Source: Paraclostridium dentum
GTDB taxonomy: Bacteria; Bacillota; Clostridia; Peptostreptococcales; Peptostreptococcaceae
Length of the DNA stretch: 64,000 bases
Direction of reading: 5' to 3'
NCBI RefSeq assembly: GCF_012922555.1
Contig: NZ_WIPK01000001.1
Coordinates: 372,001 to 436,000, forward strand
This document shows, one piece after another, positions 43,290-51,428 of the stretch. The notes below the pieces were generated by a model. It was not told the origin of the DNA, searched no databases, and saw only the letters and a program-made list of their open reading frames with translations. Numbering within the stretch: the first letter of the stretch is position 1; each line of letters begins with the position of its first letter. The translations under genes and the position numbers were made by a program.

Positions 43290-43985
43290 ATGAAAAATAA
43301 AAAATTTAGACTGTACTCAATAATTTTAATAGCTGCATTTTTTATGATATCTATTACTCAAGTATCATTTTGTGAAAAAAATGAAGAAGTATTTATAAAA
43401 AACGGGCCTAGGGATAAAAAATATTTAGCTATAACTTTTGATGATGGCCCTCACCCAAAAGAAACTGATGAAGTTTTAGATGTATTGAAAAAGCACGATG
43501 TAAAAGCTACTTTTTTTATAGCTGGAAAACACGCAAATTGGTATAGTAAACCTCTTATTAGAGCTAGCAAAGAAGGTCATGAGATAGGAAATCACACTTT
43601 TAATCATCCTGATATTTCAAACTTATCAAATGATCAATTAGAAAAAGAAATTTTAAAATGCGAGGAAATAATAGTTAAAATGACTGGCAAAAAGCCAACT
43701 TTATTTAGACCTCCATATGGAAGTTTTAAAAAGGAAGAGTTAGCTAAAATAGCAGAAAAACACGGATATAAAGTTGTATTATGGGATCATGTAGATGCAA
43801 AGGATTGGAAAAATCCAGGAGCTAATAATATAGCAAATGAAATAATAAATAATGTTGAAAATGGAGATATAATTTTACTTCATGATTATGCTACAAATAA
43901 CACTGTAGAAGCTCTAGATATATTTATACCTGAAATGCAAAAAAGAGGTTATAAATTTGTAACCGTGTCAGAACTTTATGAATAA
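43290..43985 (+). CDS. Secreted polysaccharide deacetylase (NodB domain)
   Basis: 231 residues. A signal peptide or anchor (residues 7-27) is followed by a canonical NodB domain: LAITFDDGPHPKETDEV, HEIGNHTFNHPD, LFRPPYGSFKKEE, LWDHVDAKDW and ILLHDY. The Asp-Asp and His-x3-5-His metal site is intact, unlike the PdaA variant at 24093. It probably removes acetyl groups from peptidoglycan or another surface glycan. I start at the ATG at 43290, eight bases after AAAGGAAG. It lies 26 bases after the CAP gene and is likely cotranscribed. Confidence 0.9.
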   Translation: MKNKKFRLYSIILIAAFFMISITQVSFCEKNEEVFIKNGPRDKKYLAITFDDGPHPKETDEVLDVLKKHDVKATFFIAGKHANWYSKPLIRASKEGHEIGNHTFNHPDISNLSNDQLEKEILKCEEIIVKMTGKKPTLFRPPYGSFKKEELAKIAEKHGYKVVLWDHVDAKDWKNPGANNIANEIINNVENGDIILLHDYATNNTVEALDIFIPEMQKRGYKFVTVSELYE

Positions 43986-44077
43986 AATAAATTTAATATA
44001 AAAAATTAAAAATTGATTCACTTTTTTAGAAATTTTAATATTATATAATAAGACTATTTCTAAAAAGGATGAAGTGT

Positions 44078-44401
44078 ATGTATAACAAAGTATTTGAAAA
44101 AAAAGAATTCATTATATTTCAAGTTAAAGAAGGTTATATAGCTTATAACACTAAGAAAACATTTGAAGAAGGACATACACATTTAAAAAACTTTAACGCA
44201 GCTAAAAAGGCTATAGACTTAGTCATAAATAAAAAGATACCAAAAAGCACAAATGCATATTATCTAACTAGTTTAATCAGGTTAACTAATGATGATAAAT
44301 ACGTTGACAAGATAAATGAACTTATAGAAACTAGAAGTAAAAAAGGAAAGAAAGAAAAATATTATAACGTAGGTTATAGATGGAGTAAAAGGAGCTGTTA
44401 A
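44078..44401 (+). CDS. Small conserved protein of unknown function
   Basis: 107 residues, basic, no signal peptide or membrane helix. An N-terminal beta-like FIIFQVKEGYIAYNTKK is followed by helices with AAKKAIDLVINKKIPKS and YYLTSLIRLTNDDKYVDK. The start at 44078 is favoured by AAAAGGATG spacing; an ATG nine bases earlier overlaps the site. A terminator overlaps the stop codon. I do not recognise the family. Confidence 0.6.
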   Translation: MYNKVFEKKEFIIFQVKEGYIAYNTKKTFEEGHTHLKNFNAAKKAIDLVINKKIPKSTNAYYLTSLIRLTNDDKYVDKINELIETRSKKGKKEKYYNVGYRWSKRSC

Positions 44402-44414
44402 GCTCCTTTTTTAA
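44387..44414. terminator. Terminator between convergent small genes
   Basis: A perfect 10-bp stem AAAAGGAGCT with its complement (4-base loop) followed by T; it could also serve the minus-strand gene ending at 44416. Confidence 0.85.
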
Positions 44415-44415
44415 T

Positions 44416-44580
44416 TTATCTAACTTTAGAAAAGTTTAAATTGATTTCTTTATTTTCATATATTATTAAAGATGATATGCCTTGTCTGTCATAAGATTTC
44501 ATAGTCTTTAAGGCTTCTTTTTTAGACATAGGTGAAGATATTGATTTTGTATCAGATCTTATTATAATATATTTATTCAT
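44416..44580 (-). CDS. Very small protein of unknown function (54 residues)
   Basis: An ATG at 44580 follows a strong AGGAGG site. The product starts MNKYIIIRSDTKSISS, has a MSKKEALKTMKSYDRQG helix and ends KEINLNFSKVR. It is soluble and has the look of a small regulatory or adaptor protein with a beta-alpha-beta arrangement. Reading further upstream only adds a hydrophobic stretch without a ribosome binding site. Confidence 0.6.
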   Translation of the reverse strand: MNKYIIIRSDTKSISSPMSKKEALKTMKSYDRQGISSLIIYENKEINLNFSKVR

Positions 44581-44692
44581 TGCAAAGCCTCCTGATAATG
44601 TATAAATTAGTAAGTATATCAATACTAGTTTTTGATTAAGCAAAATAAATATACTCAACATATTACCAATAATTTCACCAAAAACGACTATA

Positions 44693-44722
44693 TTGACATG
44701 GATTTCTTAACAAAGATATAAT
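44693..44722 (+). promoter_or_regulatory. Sigma-A promoter of the folate operon
   Basis: Perfect TTGACA and TATAAT hexamers separated by 18 bases, about 75 bases before pabA. Confidence 0.75.
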
Positions 44723-44797
44723 TAACTTGTAAGAAAAATAAAAAAAATAAAAAATAAATAAATTTTATGAAGTTTGTTGAGATGGAGGGGGTATTTT

Positions 44798-45385
44798 ATG
44801 ATATTAATGATAGATAATTATGATTCTTTTGTTTATAATTTAGTTCAGTTTTTAGGTGAACTAGGAGAAGAAATCATAGTAAAACGAAATGATGAAATAA
44901 CTATAAAGGATATAGAAAATCTAGATCCTGAGATTATTGTTTTATCACCAGGACCTTGCTCTCCTAAAGAGGCGGGTATATGTGTTGATTTAGTAAATTA
45001 CTTTAAAGGAATTAAACCAATTTTAGGAATATGCTTAGGACATCAGATAATAGGACATGCGTTTGGAGGAAATATAATCAAAGCTAATGAGCCTGTACAT
45101 GGAAAGGTGCATCCTATAGAACATATCAATAAAGGTGTATTTAGAAATTTGAAAAATCCGTTGAATGTGACTAGGTATCATTCTCTAATAATAGATGAAA
45201 GTTCATTGCCAGATGAGTTAGAAGTTACAGCAAAAACAAAAGATGGAGAAATTATGGGAGTTAGATCTAAAAATTACCATATAGAAGGTGTCCAGTTCCA
45301 TCCAGAAGCTATTTTATCTGAGCAAGGACATGATATATTAAGAAATTTTATAAATCAATTTAGAGGGAATGAGGAGGTCAAATAG
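44798..45385 (+). CDS. pabA: Aminodeoxychorismate/anthranilate synthase glutaminase subunit
   Basis: 195 residues, class I glutamine amidotransferase. The start MILMIDNYDSFVYNLVQFLG, the nucleophile cysteine in LGICLGHQ and the C-terminal VQFHPEA histidine are all present. It supplies ammonia to PabB for 4-amino-4-deoxychorismate. The folate genes around it argue for PabA, though it may also serve anthranilate synthase. I choose the ATG at 44798 after GGAGGGGG. Its stop codon is directly followed by the pabB ATG. Confidence 0.92.
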   Translation: MILMIDNYDSFVYNLVQFLGELGEEIIVKRNDEITIKDIENLDPEIIVLSPGPCSPKEAGICVDLVNYFKGIKPILGICLGHQIIGHAFGGNIIKANEPVHGKVHPIEHINKGVFRNLKNPLNVTRYHSLIIDESSLPDELEVTAKTKDGEIMGVRSKNYHIEGVQFHPEAILSEQGHDILRNFINQFRGNEEVK

Positions 45386-46729
45386 ATGTTAAAAGAAATT
45401 TATACAGATCTAAATGCATTTGAAATATATACTTTATTTAAAGATGAAAAAGACAGTTTTATATTAGATAGTGGTATGGATGAAAAAAAATTGGGAAGAT
45501 ACTCATTTATAAGCTCAAGACCATTTGATTGTATAAAGCTAAAAAATTGCAAGGAAAATCCTTTGGATAAATTAAAAGAAAAATTAGATAGATATAAGGT
45601 TGAAAATAATACTGAAATTCCGTTTATAGGAGGAGCAGTAGGGTACTTATCTTATGATATAGGAAATTATATAGAAAAATTGCCAAGAACAGCTATAGAT
45701 GATACCGATGTATATGATTTATATTTTGGATTTTATAATTTTGTAATAGTTGTAGATCATTTACTGAATAAGACTTTTATAGCAACTCCTGGTATTGATG
45801 AACAAATAGAGTCTAATATATTAAAAGATATACAGATGAAAATTTTAAATGCGAATAAAAAAGATTTAGAATTTGATAAAAATGAAAAAATAGACGAAGT
45901 TAAATTAAGTTCTAACTTTAAAAAAAGTGAGTACATAAATGCAATAGAAAAAGTTAGAGATTACATAAAACAAGGTGATATATATCAAGCAAATCTAACT
46001 CAGAGATTTTCAGGCAAAACTAATTTATCTAGCTATCAATTATACAAGCGATTACGTGATGTAAGTAAAGCTCCATTTGCTGCTTTCTTAAATTTTGAAA
46101 ACTATCAAGTTTTATCAAACTCACCAGAAAGATTTATTAAATGTATAGATAACACTATAGAAGCAAGACCTATAAAAGGAACTAGACCTAGGGGGAAAAC
46201 AGTAGAAGAAGACACTAGACTTCAAGAAGAATTAAGAAACAGTGAAAAAGATAAGGCTGAACTACTTATGATAGTAGATTTAGAAAGAAATGACTTAGGA
46301 AAAGTATCTAAAATAGGAACAGTTAAGGTACCTGAGTTATTTGTTATAGAACCTTATGCAAATGTTAGTCATTTAGTATCTACGGTAACTGGGAAGCTTA
46401 AAGATTCTTTAAGTAGTACAGATATTATAAAGGCAACATTCCCTGGAGGGTCAATAACTGGAGCACCTAAAATAAGAGCTATGGAAATAATAGATGAATT
46501 AGAACCTACACAGAGAAATGTATATACTGGTTCAGTTGGATATATAGGGTTTAATGGAGATATGGATTTTAATATTGCTATAAGAACTTTAATTAAAAAA
46601 GATGAAAATATATTTTTCCAAGTTGGTGGAGGAATAACATGGGACTCTAATCCAGAAGAAGAATACCAAGAAACATTAGATAAAGCTAAATCTATAATGA
46701 AAGCAGTTAGAGGATATTATGAAGAATAA
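45386..46729 (+). CDS. pabB: Aminodeoxychorismate synthase component I
   Basis: 447 residues, chorismate-binding family. Key blocks are YIKQGDIYQANLTQRF, SNSPERFIK, ARPIKGTRPRG, DLERNDLGKVS and the C-terminal PGGSITGAPKIRAMEII. The PIKGT lysine is the one that distinguishes PabB from TrpE. With PabA it makes 4-amino-4-deoxychorismate for p-aminobenzoate. It overlaps pabC by 11 bases. Confidence 0.93.
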   Translation: MLKEIYTDLNAFEIYTLFKDEKDSFILDSGMDEKKLGRYSFISSRPFDCIKLKNCKENPLDKLKEKLDRYKVENNTEIPFIGGAVGYLSYDIGNYIEKLPRTAIDDTDVYDLYFGFYNFVIVVDHLLNKTFIATPGIDEQIESNILKDIQMKILNANKKDLEFDKNEKIDEVKLSSNFKKSEYINAIEKVRDYIKQGDIYQANLTQRFSGKTNLSSYQLYKRLRDVSKAPFAAFLNFENYQVLSNSPERFIKCIDNTIEARPIKGTRPRGKTVEEDTRLQEELRNSEKDKAELLMIVDLERNDLGKVSKIGTVKVPELFVIEPYANVSHLVSTVTGKLKDSLSSTDIIKATFPGGSITGAPKIRAMEIIDELEPTQRNVYTGSVGYIGFNGDMDFNIAIRTLIKKDENIFFQVGGGITWDSNPEEEYQETLDKAKSIMKAVRGYYEE

Positions 46730-47465
46730 TGTATCATTTAACAGTCAATTAACTAAATTTGGAATTGGAGTATTTGAAACCATAAAAATTAAAGATGGGC
46801 ATCCCATGTACTTAGGTTTACATTTAGATAGGATGTTTAAATCTATAAATGATTTGGATTTAGATATAAATGAAAGTAGAAGTTTTATAGAAACAAAAAT
46901 AATAGAATATATAGAATGTGAAAAAATAAACAACAAAGCACTTAGATTAACTATGTTTGATGAAGGGTACAATTTGTCAACTAGAGATATTGTTTACAAT
47001 CAAGAAATATACAACAGAGGATTTAAGCTGTGCATATCTCCTATAACAAGAGGAGATAGCATAATATATAGACATAAAACTACTAATTACTTTGAAAGTA
47101 TATATACTAAAAAGTTTGCAGCTGATAATGGATGTGATGATGCTATTTTTACAGATTGTTATGGTAGGATTTTAGAGTGTTCTATGAGTAATATATTTTT
47201 TATAAAAGAAGGTAAAATATATACTCCACATGAAAGACTACCTATCTTAAATGGAACTATGAAAAGAAGGATTATGGAGTTATGTGTAGAACTAAAAATT
47301 AATATAGAACAATGTGATATAAAAATAACGGATATAGAAAAATTCGAGTTTTGCTTTTTAAGTAATAGTTTAATGGGAGTTATGAAAGTAAGTCAAATAA
47401 ATAAAATAAAATTCGAATGTTTTAATAATATTTTTGAAAAAATATGGAGCAAAATTAATGATTAA
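46719..47465 (+). CDS. pabC: 4-amino-4-deoxychorismate lyase
   Basis: 248 residues, fold-type IV PLP enzyme (branched-chain aminotransferase-like). It has FGIGVFETIKIKDG, the KTTNYFESIYTKKFA segment with the PLP lysine, ILECSMSNIFFIKEG and LPILNGTMKRRIME. It releases pyruvate from aminodeoxychorismate to give p-aminobenzoate. It overlaps pabB by 11 bases at its start and the nucleotidyltransferase-like gene at its end. Confidence 0.88.
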   Translation: MKNNVSFNSQLTKFGIGVFETIKIKDGHPMYLGLHLDRMFKSINDLDLDINESRSFIETKIIEYIECEKINNKALRLTMFDEGYNLSTRDIVYNQEIYNRGFKLCISPITRGDSIIYRHKTTNYFESIYTKKFAADNGCDDAIFTDCYGRILECSMSNIFFIKEGKIYTPHERLPILNGTMKRRIMELCVELKINIEQCDIKITDIEKFEFCFLSNSLMGVMKVSQINKIKFECFNNIFEKIWSKIND

Positions 47466-48129
47466 AAACTTTATCAAAACCTATGAACAAAAAATAAAAA
47501 ATATTAAAGATGATGAAAATACAATAGCTATATTTTTAGTAGGATCAAGTAAAGATATATACAATAAAAAAAATATCGAAAATATAACAGATATAGATCT
47601 TTTTATAGTTTCTGAACAAAATGAAAATCAAATTAGAAAACAAGAACAATTTAATGGCGTAGAATTTGATATTAATAAATTTTCTAAAAGATATATTGAA
47701 TTTATGATAGAGAATAAAGAATACTTTTTTATAAATGAAATGAGAAATGCAAAAGTTATATATGATAAAAAAAATATATCTGATAAACTAATTTACTTAT
47801 CTAAAGAAAAATATAATGAAGGTCCTAAAAAATTATCTAATGAAGAAATCCTTGTAATGGAAAACACTATACTAGAGAATATATCTAGGTTAGAGAAAAA
47901 AGATGATTTTGAAAATTATGAATATGAGTTTTTGACTAATATATATCTAAAAGATATAATAAAGGGATACTTTATTATAAGTGGCAAATGGATGCCTAAG
48001 GATAAAAAAATATTTAAATATTTAAGTGAAAATGAAAAAAAATTATTTGAATTGTCAAAAAACGTGTATAAAGACTATAACTATAATAATCTTAAAAAAG
48101 TATATGAATATGTATTTAAAAAAGATTAG
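47458..48129 (+). CDS. Nucleotidyltransferase-fold protein of unknown function
   Basis: 223 residues. The N-terminal third has a polymerase-beta-type nucleotidyltransferase signature: IAIFLVGSSKDIYN (the GS motif) followed by ITDIDLFIV (the D-x-D metal site) and VEFDINKF for the third acidic residue. The rest is helical. Targets of such enzymes range from small molecules to RNA and proteins. It overlaps pabC by eight bases (ATG at 47458 after GGAG) and sits inside the folate operon, which makes co-expression certain but function unclear. Confidence 0.7.
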   Translation: MIKNFIKTYEQKIKNIKDDENTIAIFLVGSSKDIYNKKNIENITDIDLFIVSEQNENQIRKQEQFNGVEFDINKFSKRYIEFMIENKEYFFINEMRNAKVIYDKKNISDKLIYLSKEKYNEGPKKLSNEEILVMENTILENISRLEKKDDFENYEYEFLTNIYLKDIIKGYFIISGKWMPKDKKIFKYLSENEKKLFELSKNVYKDYNYNNLKKVYEYVFKKD

Positions 48130-48168
48130 ATGTGAAAAATAATTACTAATTTTAAGGGGGACAATTAT

Positions 48169-48741
48169 ATGCATAATGTAGATAAGAAAAAAATAGAAAA
48201 TGCTGTAAGAGATATTTTAGAAGCGATAGGTGAAAATCCAAATAGAGAAGGATTAATAGATACCCCAAGTAGGGTTGCCAAAATGTATGAAGAGATATTT
48301 TCAGGAATACATAAAGACCCTAGAGATCATTTAAAAATACTTTTCCAATCTGAAGAACATGAAGAATTAGTTTTAGTTAAAGATATACCTTTTTATTCTT
48401 GCTGTGAACATCACTTAGTTCCATTCTTTGGGAAAGCACATGTTGCTTATCTACCTAAAGATGGTAGATTAACGGGTCTTTCTAAATTAGCTAGAGTAAT
48501 TGAGGATCTAGCAAAAAGACCTCAACTTCAAGAGAGAATAACTAAAGATACAGCAGACATTATAATGGAAGAATTAAAACCATATGGAGTTATAGTTGTA
48601 GTTGAAGCTGAACATATGTGTATGACTATGAGAGGTGTAAAAAAACCAGGATCTAAAACTATAACTTCAGCAGTAAGAGGTATATTTGAAAAGAACATAG
48701 CTGCAAGAGCAGAAGCTATGAGCTTAATTAACATGAGATAG
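48169..48741 (+). CDS. folE: GTP cyclohydrolase I
   Basis: 190 residues, normal length. The zinc-binding [20 protein letters not shown] and the second cysteine in [16 protein letters not shown] are intact. It converts GTP to 7,8-dihydroneopterin triphosphate, the first step of the pterin branch. An AAGGGGG site precedes the ATG. Confidence 0.96.
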   Translation: MHNVDKKKIENAVRDILEAIGENPNREGLIDTPSRVAKMYEEIFSGIHKDPRDHLKILFQSEEHEELVLVKDIPFYSCCEHHLVPFFGKAHVAYLPKDGRLTGLSKLARVIEDLAKRPQLQERITKDTADIIMEELKPYGVIVVVEAEHMCMTMRGVKKPGSKTITSAVRGIFEKNIAARAEAMSLINMR

Positions 48742-48751
48742 GAGCGGTTAG

Positions 48752-49543
48752 ATGTTTGAATATGGCAAAAAAACTTATATAATGGGAATTTTAAATGTTA
48801 CTCCAGATAGTTTTTCAGATGGAGGAAGTTATACAAGTATAGAAAAAGCTTTAAATCATGCCAAAGAAATGATAGATAGTGGAGCAGATATAATAGATTT
48901 AGGTGGAGAATCAACTAGACCCGGACACCAAATAGTAGATGCTGAAGAAGAATTGAGAAGAGTTTTACCGGTTGTTAAAGAATTAAAAAAACAGCTAAAT
49001 GTTAAAGTTTCTGTAGATACATATAAAGCTATTGTAGCAGAAGAAACTTTAAAGTTAGGTGCTGATATGATAAATGATGTTTGGGGGCTTAGAAAAGATC
49101 CAAATATGGCAAGTGTTATAGCAAAACATGATGCGCATGTATGTATAATGCATAATCAAGATGGAACAGATTATGATAAAGATATAATGGAATCTATTAA
49201 GGAATTTTTAATAGAAAGTATAAAAATAGCTAAAAGTGCTGGAATAGATGATAGAAAAATTGTGCTAGACCCAGGTATAGGATTTGGAAAAACATTAGAA
49301 CAAAACATAGAGGTTATGGCAAGGCTAGATGAATTAAAAGATCTAGGATATCCAATTCTTCTAGGTACATCAAGAAAGTCTATGATAGGAAAAATTTTAG
49401 ATTTAGAACCTAAAGATAGAGTGGAAGGAACTATAGCAACTACCGTATTAGGAATTAAATCTGGAGTAGATATTGTTAGAGTACATGATGTATTAGAAAA
49501 TATAAGAGCGATAAAAGTGGCAGATGCTATATGCAGAAGGTAG
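48752..49543 (+). CDS. folP: Dihydropteroate synthase
   Basis: 263 residues, TIM-barrel. The substrate loops MGILNVTPDSFSDGG and IIDLGGESTRPGH are present, with the later DPGIGFGKTLEQN and LLGTSRKSMIGK. It joins p-aminobenzoate to hydroxymethyldihydropterin and is the sulfonamide target. It starts 10 bases after folE. Confidence 0.96.
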   Translation: MFEYGKKTYIMGILNVTPDSFSDGGSYTSIEKALNHAKEMIDSGADIIDLGGESTRPGHQIVDAEEELRRVLPVVKELKKQLNVKVSVDTYKAIVAEETLKLGADMINDVWGLRKDPNMASVIAKHDAHVCIMHNQDGTDYDKDIMESIKEFLIESIKIAKSAGIDDRKIVLDPGIGFGKTLEQNIEVMARLDELKDLGYPILLGTSRKSMIGKILDLEPKDRVEGTIATTVLGIKSGVDIVRVHDVLENIRAIKVADAICRR

Positions 49544-49550
49544 GTATAAA

Positions 49551-49916
49551 ATGGATAAAATATTATTAAGCAATATGGGGTTTTATGGCTATCATGGAGT
49601 TTTTAAAGAAGAAAGTGTATTAGGACAAAAGTTTTTTATAGATATGGAGTTATATCTAGATACAAAAGAAGCAGGCTTAACTGATCAAATGGAAAAGTCT
49701 GTAAGTTATGGTGATGTATATGAGTTAGTAAAAAAAATAGTAGAGAATAAAAGATTTAACTTACTAGAAGCCTTAGCTGAGAACATATCTAAAGAAGTTT
49801 TAGGTGAGTTTGGATTAATTCAAGAGGTTATGGTTCGAGTGAAAAAACCAGAAGCTCCTGTTCCGGGTATTTATGATTACTTTGGAGTTGAGATAAGGAG
49901 AAGTAGAGATGAGTAA
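49551..49916 (+). CDS. folB: Dihydroneopterin aldolase
   Basis: 121 residues. It starts MDKILLSNMGFYGYHGVF, with the catalytic LEALAENISKEVL helix and the VRVKKPEAPVPGIYDYFGVEI ending typical of FolB. It cleaves dihydroneopterin to hydroxymethyldihydropterin. I use the ATG at 49551 after AGAAGGTAGG. It overlaps folK by eight bases. Confidence 0.93.
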   Translation: MDKILLSNMGFYGYHGVFKEESVLGQKFFIDMELYLDTKEAGLTDQMEKSVSYGDVYELVKKIVENKRFNLLEALAENISKEVLGEFGLIQEVMVRVKKPEAPVPGIYDYFGVEIRRSRDE

Positions 49917-50412
49917 GTCTTATTTAGGGTTAGGAACTAATATAGGAGATAGAATAAGATATATAAATGAAGCTTTAAAAATTTTAAATTCTAATCCAAA
50001 CATAAATATAACTAAAAAGTCAAAGCTTTATGAAACAAAAGCTTGGGGGTATAAAGAGCAAGCAGATTTTTTGAATATGTGTATTGAAATAGAGACAAGC
50101 TTAAATCCGTATGAACTTTTAAATGCTTGTCAGGGTGTAGAGAAAGATTTAAACAGAGAAAGAAAAATCAGATGGGGGCCAAGAACAATAGATGTTGATA
50201 TATTATTTTTTAATGATATAATTTTACAAGAAGAAAATTTAGAAATTCCTCATCCAAGAATAAAGGAAAGAGCATTTGTATTGATACCACTTATAGATTT
50301 AAATGATAAACTAAAAATAGATAATATAAGTATAAATGAATACCTAAAATCTTTGACGACTGAGGAAAGAGAAGAAGTAAAGGAGTTTATAGGTAATGAA
50401 AAATCTATTTAG
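49909..50412 (+). CDS. folK: HPPK: hydroxymethyldihydropterin pyrophosphokinase
   Basis: 167 residues. It begins [19 protein letters not shown] and has [20 protein letters not shown], the [14 protein letters not shown] catalytic block and the [16 protein letters not shown] ending. It adds pyrophosphate to the pterin for FolP. Its last 17 bases overlap the DAHP synthase gene. Confidence 0.95.
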   Translation: MSKSYLGLGTNIGDRIRYINEALKILNSNPNINITKKSKLYETKAWGYKEQADFLNMCIEIETSLNPYELLNACQGVEKDLNRERKIRWGPRTIDVDILFFNDIILQEENLEIPHPRIKERAFVLIPLIDLNDKLKIDNISINEYLKSLTTEEREEVKEFIGNEKSI

Positions 50413-51169
50413 TAATGATTTAAATATAAATATAACTGAGAATTTAGAAATACCAAATGATAAAATTATAATGGCAGGGCCTTGTGCTATAGAAAGTTAT
50501 GAACAACTTTTAGAAACTGCAAAATTTATAAAATCAAATGGAGCAAACATGTTAAGAGGTGGAGCTTTTAAACCAAGAACATCTCCAAAATCTTTCCAAG
50601 GTTTAAAAGAAGAAGGACTAGAAATTTTAAAAGCTGTAAAGAAAGAAACTAACTTACCTGTTATAACTGAGCTTATGGATGCTAGAGATTTAGATAAGTT
50701 ATATGAAGTAGCAGATGTAATTCAGATAGGGTCTAGAAATATGCAAAACTTTACTCTTTTAAGTGAAGTAGGTAAACAAGATAAACCTGTAATGTTAAAA
50801 AGAGGTATAAGCTCTACAATAACAGAATGGATAGGGGCAGCTGAATATATTGCAATAGGTGGAAACAATAAGATCATAATGTGTGAAAGAGGAATAAGAA
50901 CATATAATGATTATACTAGAAACACATTAGATATAGCAGCAGTACCTATAATAAAAAAAGAAACAAATCTTCCTGTTATAGTAGATCCTAGCCATGCAAC
51001 TGGAGTTAGATATTTAGTTAAACCAATGTCTATAGCTTCACTAGCAGCAGGAGCAGATGGTATAATGGTTGAAGTTCATCCTAATCCGAGTGAAGCTTTA
51101 TCGGATGGTCCTCAATCTCTTCATTTTGAAGAGTTTAAAGATTTAATGGAAAGTATAAAAAAATTATAA
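50396..51169 (+). CDS. aroF: 3-deoxy-7-phosphoheptulonate synthase (AroA-beta/KDOP-like class)
   Basis: 257 residues. [49 protein letters not shown] and [10 protein letters not shown] mark the AroAI-beta DAHP synthase class, without an extra regulatory domain. It makes the first shikimate intermediate and so feeds chorismate to PabAB. Its fusion by overlap to folK (17 bases) gives the operon both the chorismate-entry enzyme and the folate branch. Confidence 0.9.
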   Translation: MKNLFSNDLNINITENLEIPNDKIIMAGPCAIESYEQLLETAKFIKSNGANMLRGGAFKPRTSPKSFQGLKEEGLEILKAVKKETNLPVITELMDARDLDKLYEVADVIQIGSRNMQNFTLLSEVGKQDKPVMLKRGISSTITEWIGAAEYIAIGGNNKIIMCERGIRTYNDYTRNTLDIAAVPIIKKETNLPVIVDPSHATGVRYLVKPMSIASLAAGADGIMVEVHPNPSEALSDGPQSLHFEEFKDLMESIKKL

Positions 51170-51175
51170 AAAATT

Positions 51176-51206
51176 AAGAGGCTTTAAGCCTCTTTTATTT
51201 TTTGTT
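51176..51206 (+). terminator. Terminator of the folate operon
   Basis: A short GC-containing stem (AAGAGGC and its complement, 5-base loop) followed by T-rich sequence, seven bases after the DAHP synthase stop. Confidence 0.85.
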
Positions 51207-51364
51207 TTTAAAAATAAATTTGTGAAAATTAAAAAAATAGTATTGAATTTGTGTTAATTATACAAAATAGTAAAGTGATATTTTTAATTTGCTAAATTGA
51301 AAAATAAAATTAGATAAAAAAGAAGGAATTGAATAAAAAAAGTCGAATTATGTATAATGAATAT

Positions 51365-51392
51365 TTGACAAATTTCTAATATGTTGTAAAAT
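51365..51392 (+). promoter_or_regulatory. Sigma-A promoter of dnaG-rpoD
   Basis: Perfect TTGACA, a 16-base spacer and TAAAAT, about 37 bases before the dnaG ATG. Confidence 0.65.
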
Positions 51393-51428
51393 AGTAATGT
51401 TAAAAAAATTACACCAGAAGGTGATAAT

